64,000 nt of DNA, taken from the NCBI RefSeq assembly GCF_001905825.1, contig NZ_LIVV01000003.1, forward strand, positions 42,904-106,903, in the 5' to 3' direction. Numbering within the stretch: position 1 is the stretch's first letter; each line of letters begins with the position of its first letter. Source of the DNA: Streptomyces sp. CB02009. Its GTDB lineage: Bacteria > Actinomycetota > Actinomycetes > Streptomycetales > Streptomycetaceae. The translations under genes were made by a program, and so were the position numbers. Below, in pieces: positions 50,628-58,556 of the stretch. The notes under the pieces were generated by a model that was not told the origin of the DNA, did no database searches, and was given only the letters and a program-made list of their open reading frames with translations.

Positions 50628-51809
50628 TCAGCGTGCGTACTTCTTGCTGACCATCTCGTGGGCCGCCTTCGCTCCCCGGCCCAGCTGCGGTCCGGCGAGC
50701 CAGCCGTTGCTGCCGGCCGGGCCGATCGAGGTGTTCGACACGAGCGCCGTCTTCCCGTTCGGCAGCACGCGGAACCAGCCGCCGCCAGACGAACCCGCGG
50801 TCATCGTGCAGCCGATCCGGTACATCACCGGGGTGGCGGGCGCCGTGGTCATGCGCGTCGCCCGGTCCAGGCACTTGTGCATGATCACGCCGTTGTACGG
50901 GGCGGCCTGCGGGTATCCCCAGGCGCCGATCGTGCCGGACTGCGCGGGCGCGGGGGCGGAGAAGTCGACCGGCAGCGCGGCGCCGACGGTCTCCTCCAGC
51001 GACTTGCCGCCCCGCTGGGGCTGCACGTGCAGGACGGCGTAGTCGTACGGCCATGCCTGGTTCGTGCCACCCGACTTGATCCACTCGCCCGAGGTCACGG
51101 CCCAGTCGGCCCAGTACTGGCCGTAGGGGTAGATCTCGTGCGGCTGCGCGTTGTTGAGCGCCGCGGGGGACTTGCCCAGGTCGTTGAAGGCCGGGACGAA
51201 GGTGATGTTGCGGTACCAGCCGCCCTTCGTGCCCGCGTGGACGCAGTGGCCGGCCGTCCAGACCAAGTTCGACTTACCGGGCCGGCGGGGGTCCTTCACG
51301 ATGGTGCCGGAGCAGACCATGTGGCCCTGCGGCGAGTCGAAGAAGATCTTCCCGACCGGGGCCGCGTTGCGGTGGTACGGGGTCTTCTCGCGCTGCGCCT
51401 TGACGGGGCGGGGCGTCGGGTCGGTGCCGCCGCCTCCGGCCTGCGCGGTGATCGTGGGGTCGGGGCTCTTGGCGGACTGCATCCGCGCCGGGTCCCAGAG
51501 CCCGTCGATGACCGGGTTGACGAAGTCCTCGGCCTCACGCAGCCAGGTGTCCGTGTCCCAGTTCTTCCACTCGCCGTCCTTCCACTTGTCCAGGTCGACG
51601 CCGTGCTTCTTCAGCTTGTCGGCGAGGTCCTTGGTGAGGTCGGCGCCACCGTCTCCGGTGGCCGCGTCGTCGGTGCCCGACGCGGAACTGCTCGCTCCGG
51701 CAACCGGCTTGTCGGCCGCCGGGGTCTCGGTGGGGCCGCAGGCCGTGGCGGTCAGCGCGAGCGCGGTGACCAGGCCGAGAGCGGCGGGTAGGAGTCGTAC
51801 GGAACGCAT
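50628..51809 (-). CDS. Lipoprotein trypsin-like serine protease (copy 1)
   Basis: A 393-aa surface lipoprotein; the lipobox is LTATACGP with Cys24 the lipidated residue. A charged linker with Trp motifs (DLDKWKDGEWKNWDTDTWLR, about 68-87) precedes the S1-type protease domain (about 150-393). The catalytic triad is visible: His in NLVWTAGHCVHAG, Asp in PYDYAVLHVQP, Ser in TAGSSGGGWFRV. Paired Cys flank the active site. ATG 51809 has AGGGGG upstream. It is paralogous to the next protease. A role in extracellular protein processing is inferred. Confidence 0.9.
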   Translation of the reverse strand: MRSVRLLPAALGLVTALALTATACGPTETPAADKPVAGASSSASGTDDAATGDGGADLTKDLADKLKKHGVDLDKWKDGEWKNWDTDTWLREAEDFVNPVIDGLWDPARMQSAKSPDPTITAQAGGGGTDPTPRPVKAQREKTPYHRNAAPVGKIFFDSPQGHMVCSGTIVKDPRRPGKSNLVWTAGHCVHAGTKGGWYRNITFVPAFNDLGKSPAALNNAQPHEIYPYGQYWADWAVTSGEWIKSGGTNQAWPYDYAVLHVQPQRGGKSLEETVGAALPVDFSAPAPAQSGTIGAWGYPQAAPYNGVIMHKCLDRATRMTTAPATPVMYRIGCTMTAGSSGGGWFRVLPNGKTALVSNTSIGPAGSNGWLAGPQLGRGAKAAHEMVSKKYAR

Positions 51810-52017
51810 GTGGTGAATTCCCCCTGAGATGATTCCCGCGTCCGGGGAGCGGCCGTGGTTCCGGCGCGTTCCCGTCTTGACATGGCTTGGCATTGCCATG
51901 GACGCGTCACTTGCGGTGCACAGTATGCCGGTTGGGCGAACCGCCGGGCGAAGGGCCCGGATCCCGGACCAGGGGCTCCCCGTGTCCGGGTGAAGCCCCT
52001 GGGGCGGGCACAGAGAG

Positions 52018-52042
52018 AGGCGAGGCCCCGAGGGCCCCGCCT
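52018..52042 (-). terminator. Hairpin terminator after protease copy 2
   Basis: On the minus strand AGGCGGGGCCC pairs with GGGCCTCGCCT (11 bp, one G-U pair, 3-nt loop), 12 bp past the stop at 52055. Confidence 0.65.
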
Positions 52043-52054
52043 CACACTCCGCGC

Positions 52055-53233
52055 CTACTGCCCGGCGTACTTCTTGCTGACCTCGTCGAACATGGCCTTG
52101 GCCTCGGGACCGAAGCGCGGCCCCGCGAGCCAACCGGCCGTCGACGGGCCGATCGAGGTGTTCGACACCAGCGCCGGCTTGCCGTCACTGCCCTGGGCGA
52201 CCCAGCCGCCACCGGAGGAACCACCGGTCATGCTGCAACCGATGCGGTACATCGTCGGCTGCTCCGCCTTCAGGGACAGCCGGCCCGGCTTGTCCTCGCA
52301 CTGGAACATCCGCTGGCCGTCGAACGGCGGAGCCGCCGGGTACCCGGTCGCCTTCATGGCCGCGATCTTCGGCACCGCCGGGGCGTTGAAGTTCACGGGA
52401 AGCGCCGAACCGACTGTCTCCTCCAGGGACTTGGTCGTGCCGCCCTTCTCCGGGGTCACCTTGATGACCGCGAAGTCGTAGGGCGCGCCCGCACCGCCCG
52501 TGGAGGCACCCTCGGCGATCCACTGGTCCGAGGTCTTGACCCAGTCGGCCCACCACACGCCGTACGGCGCGATCTGCTCCCGCGAGGCCTTCTCCAGGTC
52601 GGCGGTCGACAGCGCGGCGTCGTTGTACGAGGGCACGAAGGCGATGTTGCGGTACCAGCCGCCCTTCTTGCCCTTGTGGACGCAGTGGCCGGCCGTCCAC
52701 ACCATGTTCGACTTGCCGGGGTGCGCCGGGTCCTGCACGACCGTGGCCGAGCAGACCATCGAGCCCTCGGGGCCGTCGAAGAAGACCTTCCCGGACTCCG
52801 GGGCGTTGCTGTGGTACTTCGCCGAAACGGGCTTCGCCCGCACGACGGCCGGCGTCGGGTCGGTCACGCCCTCGTCACCCGAGATGTCCTCCTCCTCGAC
52901 CGGCTTATCGGGGCGCTCGGCGTCCCGCATCCGGTCCGGGTCCCAGAGGTCCTCGATGATCGGGTTGACGAAGTCCTTGGCCTCACGCAGCCACTTGTCG
53001 CGGTCCCAGTTCCTCCACTCGCCGTCCCGCCACTTGTCGACGTCGATTCCGTGCTCCTTCAGGCGGTCCTTCAGGTCCGCCGGAATCTTGATCTTGTCGG
53101 CCGGGTTCTGGGCGGTCGCGGAAGCGCTGGGCTTGTCTCCCGCGTTCTCCTCGCTCGGTCCGCAGGCCGTAACGGTGAGCGTCAGCGCCGCGACGGCGGA
53201 AGCCGCCGTCAGCAGCGGACGAATCGATCGCAT
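52055..53233 (-). CDS. Lipoprotein trypsin-like serine protease (copy 2)
   Basis: A 392-aa paralogue of the adjacent protease. The lipobox is LTVTACGP (Cys24). The same linker motif appears as DVDKWRDGEWRNWDRDKWLR, then an acidic stretch (EEEDISGDEG) that the other copy lacks. The triad is His in MVWTAGHCVHKG, Asp in PYDFAVIKV and Ser in TGGSSGGGWVAQ. The start is ATG 53233. It has its own terminator and a 245-bp gap to copy 1, so the two may be separately expressed. It diverges from the siderophore operon. Confidence 0.9.
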   Translation of the reverse strand: MRSIRPLLTAASAVAALTLTVTACGPSEENAGDKPSASATAQNPADKIKIPADLKDRLKEHGIDVDKWRDGEWRNWDRDKWLREAKDFVNPIIEDLWDPDRMRDAERPDKPVEEEDISGDEGVTDPTPAVVRAKPVSAKYHSNAPESGKVFFDGPEGSMVCSATVVQDPAHPGKSNMVWTAGHCVHKGKKGGWYRNIAFVPSYNDAALSTADLEKASREQIAPYGVWWADWVKTSDQWIAEGASTGGAGAPYDFAVIKVTPEKGGTTKSLEETVGSALPVNFNAPAVPKIAAMKATGYPAAPPFDGQRMFQCEDKPGRLSLKAEQPTMYRIGCSMTGGSSGGGWVAQGSDGKPALVSNTSIGPSTAGWLAGPRFGPEAKAMFDEVSKKYAGQ

Positions 53234-53548
53234 CTCGTGATCCCCCTGGGACTACGTCAACTTGTGCATGGACAGCGGCCGCGCCCGTACGGGTGCGGCC
53301 GACGGCCCCCACTATGCCGGTGCCGGAGGGGACGGTACGCGGCCGGTCGGCGGTTCCGGTCATGGTTCCGTCGTTGCCGTGCCGTGATCCGGGACACGCC
53401 AAGTTCTTGGCTCCGGCCCGTGATCCCGGGCAGTTCGCGTCGTTGGTACGTACGGGGGACACAACGGTGGCGTTCAGGGCGGCCCTTGCGGCGGCTCCAC
53501 GGCGTCCCGATGTGCAACGCAACTGTTACAGCGGGAGGACACCGAGCC
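53234..53548. other. 315-bp divergent region between protease and siderophore operon
   Basis: It must contain promoters for both directions. I see a perfect palindrome, GCCAAG-TT-CTTGGC (53398-53411), flanked by two CCGTGATCC words (53381 and 53418), but no sequence close to the DmdR1/IdeR iron box I know (TTAGGTTAGGCTAACCTAA-like). No gene is recognised. Confidence 0.5.
53398..53411. promoter_or_regulatory. Palindrome GCCAAG-TT-CTTGGC upstream of the siderophore operon
   Basis: A perfect inverted repeat with a TT centre, about 140 bp before the aminotransferase start and 165 bp before the protease start. A candidate operator of unknown cognate regulator. Confidence 0.35.
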
Positions 53549-55330
53549 GTGGCCGTGACCGAATCAGCTCCGGCCGTCCCACCGGCCGCGCGGACGCAGA
53601 CCAGGACGCCCGACGGGCCGGTCACCGGAACGCCCGCCGACGCCGCCACAGGGACGCACACCCCGACACCCCGGGACACCGCGCCGCCCCAGGACACTGC
53701 GCTGCCCCGGGGCGGCGCGACGATCCGGGACACCGCGACTGTGCCGATCCGGGACGGCGCGAACCCGGGGTCTTCGGACCGAGGGCCCGCGGTCCGAGGG
53801 CCCTCGGACCGGGCGGCTCCGGCTCAAGGAGTCGCGGCTCAAGGGGGTGCGGCACCGGAGGCTGCAGCTCAGGGGGCGGCGGACCGCGCTGCTCCCGCCC
53901 AGGGGTCCGGGGGCCGCGCGGCTCCCGCCCAGGGGCCTGCGGAGCAGGGCGGTGGCGGCGGGTACGAAGGCATCCTGCGCCGCCAGTCCCTGCGGGAGTC
54001 CGCCGCCCGCACCTACGCCCGCTCCCTCCCCATCGTCCCCGTGCGGGCACGAGGGCTGACCATCGAGGGCGCCGACGGCCGCCGCTACCTGGACTGCCTG
54101 TCGGGTGCCGGAACGCTCGCCCTCGGCCACAACCACCCCGTGGTCCTGGAAGCCGTCAAGAAGGTCCTCGACTCCGGGGCCCCGCTCCATGTCCTCGACC
54201 TCGCCACCCCGGTCAAGGACGCCTTCACCTCCGAGCTGTTCGCCACGCTGCCGGGCGAACTCGCCGACAACGCCCGCATCCAGTTCTGCGGACCGGCCGG
54301 CACGGACGCCGTCGAGGCGGCCCTCAAACTGGTCCGCACCGCCACCGGACGCAGCGGCCTCCTCGCCTTCACCGGCGCCTATCACGGCATGACCTCCGGC
54401 GCCCTCGACGCCTCGGGCGGAGCGACCGACGTCCGCGTCACCCGGCTCCCGTACCCCCACTCGTACCGCTGCCCCTACGGCGTCGGCGGCGCCCGCGGCG
54501 CCCAACTCGCCGCCCGCTGGACCGAGAACCTCCTCGACGACCCCAAGAGCGGCGTCACCACCCCCGCCGGAATGATCCTGGAAGCCGTCCAGGGCGAGGG
54601 CGGGGTCATCCCCGCGCCCGACGACTGGATGCGCCGGATGCGCCGCATCACCGCCGACCGCTCCATTCCGCTCGTCGTCGACGAGGTCCAGACCGGCGTC
54701 GGCCGCACCGGCGCCTTCTGGGCCGTCGAGCACAGCGGCGTCGTGCCCGACGTGATGGTCCTCTCCAAGGCCATCGGCGGCTCCCTCCCCCTCGCCGTCA
54801 TCGTCTACCGGTCCGAACTCGACGCCTGGGAACCCGGCGCCCACGCCGGCACCTTCCGCGGCAACCAGCTCGCCATGGCCGCCGGCACGGCCACCCTCGC
54901 GTACGTCCGTGAGAACGGACTCGCCGAGCGGGCCGGCACCCTCGGCGCCCGCCTCATCGGCCGGCTCCGCGGCCTCGCCGCCGCCCATCCCTGCGTCGGC
55001 GACGTCCGCGGCCGGGGACTCATGATCGGCGTCGAGCTCGTCGACCCCGACGCGGCGGGACCTGACGACCCCGTGCCGCCCGCCGCCCCCGCCCTGGCGC
55101 TCGCCGTCCAACAGGAGTGCCTCGCCCGCGGACTCATCGTCGAACTCGGCGGCCGCCACTCCGCCGTGGTCAGGCTCCTGCCCCCGCTCACGATCACTGA
55201 CGAGCAGGCCACCGCCGTCCTGGACCGCTTCGCCGACGCCCTCGCCGCGGCCGAACGGGCCCACATCCCCCAGCTGCCCGCCGCCCGCAGGCCCACGGCC
55301 CCCCGGACCGTCCCCGGGCCGTCCCACTGA
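53549..55330 (+). CDS. Diaminobutyrate-2-oxoglutarate aminotransferase-type enzyme (siderophore operon)
   Basis: Class III PLP aminotransferase (593 aa). The enzyme domain begins near residue 140 (GYEGILRRQSLRESAARTYA) and shows GAGTLALGHNHPVVLEAV, ILEAVQGEGGVIPAPDDWMR, VVDEVQTGVGRTGAFW and the PLP Lys in VLSKAIGGSLPLAV. It resembles RhbA/Dat enzymes that make 2,4-diaminobutyrate from aspartate semialdehyde. The first 140 residues are Ala/Pro/Gly/Thr repeats (AAPAQG, AAQGGAA) foreign to the family. GTG 53549 has GGGAGG at good distance. It is first of four siderophore genes. Confidence 0.85.
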   Translation: MAVTESAPAVPPAARTQTRTPDGPVTGTPADAATGTHTPTPRDTAPPQDTALPRGGATIRDTATVPIRDGANPGSSDRGPAVRGPSDRAAPAQGVAAQGGAAPEAAAQGAADRAAPAQGSGGRAAPAQGPAEQGGGGGYEGILRRQSLRESAARTYARSLPIVPVRARGLTIEGADGRRYLDCLSGAGTLALGHNHPVVLEAVKKVLDSGAPLHVLDLATPVKDAFTSELFATLPGELADNARIQFCGPAGTDAVEAALKLVRTATGRSGLLAFTGAYHGMTSGALDASGGATDVRVTRLPYPHSYRCPYGVGGARGAQLAARWTENLLDDPKSGVTTPAGMILEAVQGEGGVIPAPDDWMRRMRRITADRSIPLVVDEVQTGVGRTGAFWAVEHSGVVPDVMVLSKAIGGSLPLAVIVYRSELDAWEPGAHAGTFRGNQLAMAAGTATLAYVRENGLAERAGTLGARLIGRLRGLAAAHPCVGDVRGRGLMIGVELVDPDAAGPDDPVPPAAPALALAVQQECLARGLIVELGGRHSAVVRLLPPLTITDEQATAVLDRFADALAAAERAHIPQLPAARRPTAPRTVPGPSH

Positions 55331-55368
55331 CCCGGGCCGTCCCGGCCCCGTCCCCCAAGGAAGCCCCC

Positions 55369-57708
55369 GTGAACGCCACGCCCCCCTCCCCGGCACCTGA
55401 GACCGAGGCCGCCCTCGCCGTCGATCACCTCACCTCCCAGGTCCTCGCCTCCACGCCACGGGACGCCTCCCTGCTGACCACGGAGCCTCTCGCCCCCGAG
55501 GGACGGACCCCCATGGAACCCTCCACCCAGTTCCTCACCACCACCCCCCTCACCAACCCCGAACCGTGCACCACGAACCCAGGCTCCGCGCCCCCGGGCA
55601 GCACGGCCCCCGGCGCCACGGCCCTTGGCTCCACAGCCGCCGGCGCCCATGCCTCGGGCAGCAGCACGGCCCGCGGCGTCACTGCCGTCGGCAGTACGGC
55701 CGCCGGCTCCACGGCGGTCGGGGCCGCCGCCCCCGACACCCCTGGCCCTGGCGCCACGGAGCCCGCTGCCACGGAGCCTGCCGCCGCCGCTGCCCGAGCA
55801 GCAGCCGCCACAGCCCGCCCCGCCGATGCCACGGTCCCGCGCCAGCACATCGGCCCCTACGACCCCCGACCGCACCGCACGACCACGGGCACCGCCCCGC
55901 TGAGCGACCAGCACCCCCAGCCGAACCGCCCCGCCGGCGCCACCACCTCGCTGGGCGCCCCGGCCCCGGACCCGCACCACCCGGCCGGCGCCGACCCCCT
56001 GGACGACCCGGATCCGCAGCGCGCCGCCGACGCGGCCGCCGTCGAGAACCTCCTCCGCTGCTGGGTCCGCGAGACGAACCTGCCGGCCCCCGGCTCCACC
56101 ACCCTGCGCATCCCCCTCGATGCCAGCGGCACCGCCCTCCTCGTCCCCGTCCGCTACTGGTCACCCACCGGCTGGCACCGCTTCGGCGCCCCCGTCCTCG
56201 AAGGCCTCCCGGCCACGGCCCCCACCGTCGACGCCGTGACCGTCGCCGCTCTGCTCAGCCGGGAGAGCGGCCGCCCCGAAGCCACCGAACTCGTCGGCAG
56301 GGTCGCCGACTCGGCCCGCCGTACCGCCGACTTCCTCATCGAGCGCCGCCGCTCGCCCCAACCGCACCCGGACGCCGACCTCTTCCTCGCCGCCGAGCAG
56401 TCCCTGCTCCTCGGCCACCCCCTCCACCCCACGCCCAAGAGCCGCGAAGGCCTCTCCGACGCCGAGGCCCGGCTCTACTCACCCGAACTCCACGGCTCCT
56501 TCCCCCTCCACTGGCTGGCCGTCGACTCCTCGCTCCTGGCCTCCGACTCCGGCTGGACCGAACAGGGCCGCCCCGTCAGCGCCGAGCAACTCGCCATCGG
56601 CCTCGCCGAAGGGCTCACGCTCCCCGCCGGGACCGCGCCCCTGCCGGTTCACCCCTGGCAGGCCCGAGAGCTGCTGCACCGCTCCGACATCCGCGCCCTC
56701 GTCGACGCCGGCCTCCTCCACGACCTCGGTCTCCACGGCAGCCCCTGGCACCCCACCTCCTCCGTCCGTACCGTGCACCGCCCGGGTGCCCGGGCCATGC
56801 TCAAGCTCTCCCTCGGCCTGCGCATCACCAACTCGCGACGCGAGAACCTCCGCAAGGAACTCCACCGCGGCGTCGAGGTCCACCGCCTGCTCCGCACCGG
56901 CCTCGTCGACGCATGGCAGGCCGCCCACCCGGGCTTCGACATCGTGCGCGACCCCGCGTGGCTCGCCGTCGACACCCCGGACGGCGCCCCCGTCCCCGGC
57001 CTCGACCTCATGATTCGCCACAACCCCTTCGGGCCCGGCGACGACGCCGTCTGCATCGCGTCGCTCACCGCCCCCCGGCCCTGGCCGGGAACGGGCGCCA
57101 TGCGCTCCCGCCTCGCCGACGTCATCAGCCGCCTCGCCGCCCGCACCGGCCGTCCCACCACGGCCGTCGCCGCCGAGTGGTTCCTCCGCTACCTCGACCA
57201 GGTCGTCCGCCCCGTCCTCTGGCTCGACGGACACGCCGGCATCGCCCTGGAGGCCCACCAGCAGAACACCCTGGTGCTCCTCGACCCCGATGGCTGGCCG
57301 GTCGGCGGACGCTACCGCGACAACCAGGGCTACTACTTCCGCGAGTCCCACCGGAGCGAGCTGGAGAGCCGCCTTCCCGGTATCGGCGCGGCCAGCGACA
57401 CCTTCGTCTCCGACCAGGTCACCGACGAGCGCTTCGCCTACTACCTCGGCATCAACAACGTCCTCGGCCTGATCGGCGCCTTCGGCTCCCAGCACCTCGC
57501 CGACGAGCGCGTCCTGCTCGCGGCCTTCCGCAGCTTCCTCACCTCCTCGACCAGCCTCGGCTCACCCCTCCCGCACCGCCTCCTGGAAGCCGCGACCCTC
57601 CGCAGCAAGGCCAACCTCCTCACCCGCCTGCACGGCATGGACGAACTCGTCGGCCCCGTCGACACCCAGTCCGTCTACGTCACCGTCACCAACCCCCTCC
57701 GCGCCTGA
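55369..57708 (+). CDS. IucA/IucC-family NIS siderophore synthetase (first)
   Basis: A 779-aa ATP-dependent ligase that joins a carboxylic acid such as citrate to an amine or alcohol. The catalytic region starts near residue 215 (AADAAAVENLLRCWVRETNL). Family motifs: PLPVHPWQARELLHR, MLKLSLGLRITNSRRENLRK and EAHQQNTLVLLDPDGW. The N-terminal 215 residues are Ala/Thr/Pro/Gly repeats (GSTAAGSTAVGAAAP). GTG 55369 has AAGGAAG upstream and lies 38 bp after the aminotransferase. By gene order it corresponds to RhbC. Confidence 0.87.
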   Translation: MNATPPSPAPETEAALAVDHLTSQVLASTPRDASLLTTEPLAPEGRTPMEPSTQFLTTTPLTNPEPCTTNPGSAPPGSTAPGATALGSTAAGAHASGSSTARGVTAVGSTAAGSTAVGAAAPDTPGPGATEPAATEPAAAAARAAAATARPADATVPRQHIGPYDPRPHRTTTGTAPLSDQHPQPNRPAGATTSLGAPAPDPHHPAGADPLDDPDPQRAADAAAVENLLRCWVRETNLPAPGSTTLRIPLDASGTALLVPVRYWSPTGWHRFGAPVLEGLPATAPTVDAVTVAALLSRESGRPEATELVGRVADSARRTADFLIERRRSPQPHPDADLFLAAEQSLLLGHPLHPTPKSREGLSDAEARLYSPELHGSFPLHWLAVDSSLLASDSGWTEQGRPVSAEQLAIGLAEGLTLPAGTAPLPVHPWQARELLHRSDIRALVDAGLLHDLGLHGSPWHPTSSVRTVHRPGARAMLKLSLGLRITNSRRENLRKELHRGVEVHRLLRTGLVDAWQAAHPGFDIVRDPAWLAVDTPDGAPVPGLDLMIRHNPFGPGDDAVCIASLTAPRPWPGTGAMRSRLADVISRLAARTGRPTTAVAAEWFLRYLDQVVRPVLWLDGHAGIALEAHQQNTLVLLDPDGWPVGGRYRDNQGYYFRESHRSELESRLPGIGAASDTFVSDQVTDERFAYYLGINNVLGLIGAFGSQHLADERVLLAAFRSFLTSSTSLGSPLPHRLLEAATLRSKANLLTRLHGMDELVGPVDTQSVYVTVTNPLRA

Positions 57709-57763
57709 GCCCGCCTTCGGAGAACCCACGCACCGACCGCACCGCCGAGAGGAGAGCGACACC

Positions 57764-58495
57764 GTGTCACCCACCCGCCCACCGGCCGACCCGCCCGGTG
57801 ACGACACCCTCGATCTGAGACTCGACGAACTCGTCACCCTCCTCGAAGGCGGTCACCTCGACGCCGAACCCCTCGATGCCGAACCTCTCGGCACCGAGCC
57901 CCTCGGCGCCGACCCTCTCGACGGCGACCTGCTGGACTCCGTCGCCTCCTGGAACCCGGTCCACACCGCCGCCGGCGTCTTCCAACTCGTCCCCGTGCGG
58001 CTCGACCGCGACCTCGGGCTCGTCGCCCGATGGATGAACGACCCCGCCGTCGCGGCCTTCTGGGAACTGGCCGGACCCGAGACCGTGACCGCCGAGCACA
58101 TCCGTACCCAACTCGACGGCGACGGCCGCAGCGTCCCCTGCCTCGGAGTCCTCGACGCCACGCCCATGAGCTACTTCGAGATCTACCGCGCCGACCTCGA
58201 CCCGCTCGCCCGGCACTACCCGGCGCGGCCCCACGACACCGGTATCCATCTGCTGATCGGAGGCGTCACCGACCGGGGCCGCGGCGTCGGCAGCACACTG
58301 CTGCGCGCCGTCGCCGATCTCGTCCTCGACCACCGTCCCCGCTGCACCCGCGTCGTCGCCGAACCCGACATCCGTAACACCCCCTCCGTCTCAGCCTTCC
58401 TCAGCGGCGGCTTCCGCTTCGCGGCGGAAGTCGACCTCCCTGACAAGCGAGCGGCGCTCATGATGCGTGACCGCGCCCTCCGTCACGCTCTGTGA
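57764..58495 (+). CDS. GNAT acetyltransferase of the IucB/RhbD siderophore type
   Basis: A 243-aa N-acyltransferase. The core (about 68-243) has the Acetyltransf_8 pattern seen in IucB/RhbD: RWMNDPAVAAFWELAGPETV, SYFEIYRADLDPLARHY, DTGIHLLIGG and RGRGVGSTLLRAV. These enzymes acylate an N-hydroxy-amine side chain. The N-terminus has an acidic five-residue repeat (DAEPLDAEPLGTEPLGADPL). GTG 57764 follows GAGAGGAGAG. No N-hydroxylase gene is in the operon, so the acceptor may be a plain amine or be supplied from elsewhere. Confidence 0.83.
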   Translation: MSPTRPPADPPGDDTLDLRLDELVTLLEGGHLDAEPLDAEPLGTEPLGADPLDGDLLDSVASWNPVHTAAGVFQLVPVRLDRDLGLVARWMNDPAVAAFWELAGPETVTAEHIRTQLDGDGRSVPCLGVLDATPMSYFEIYRADLDPLARHYPARPHDTGIHLLIGGVTDRGRGVGSTLLRAVADLVLDHRPRCTRVVAEPDIRNTPSVSAFLSGGFRFAAEVDLPDKRAALMMRDRALRHAL

Positions 58496-58556
58496 ACAAC
58501 CCTCTGTCTTCTATACACCGCTCGACCCACAGCGGTTCCCACTCCGAGGAGTCCTC

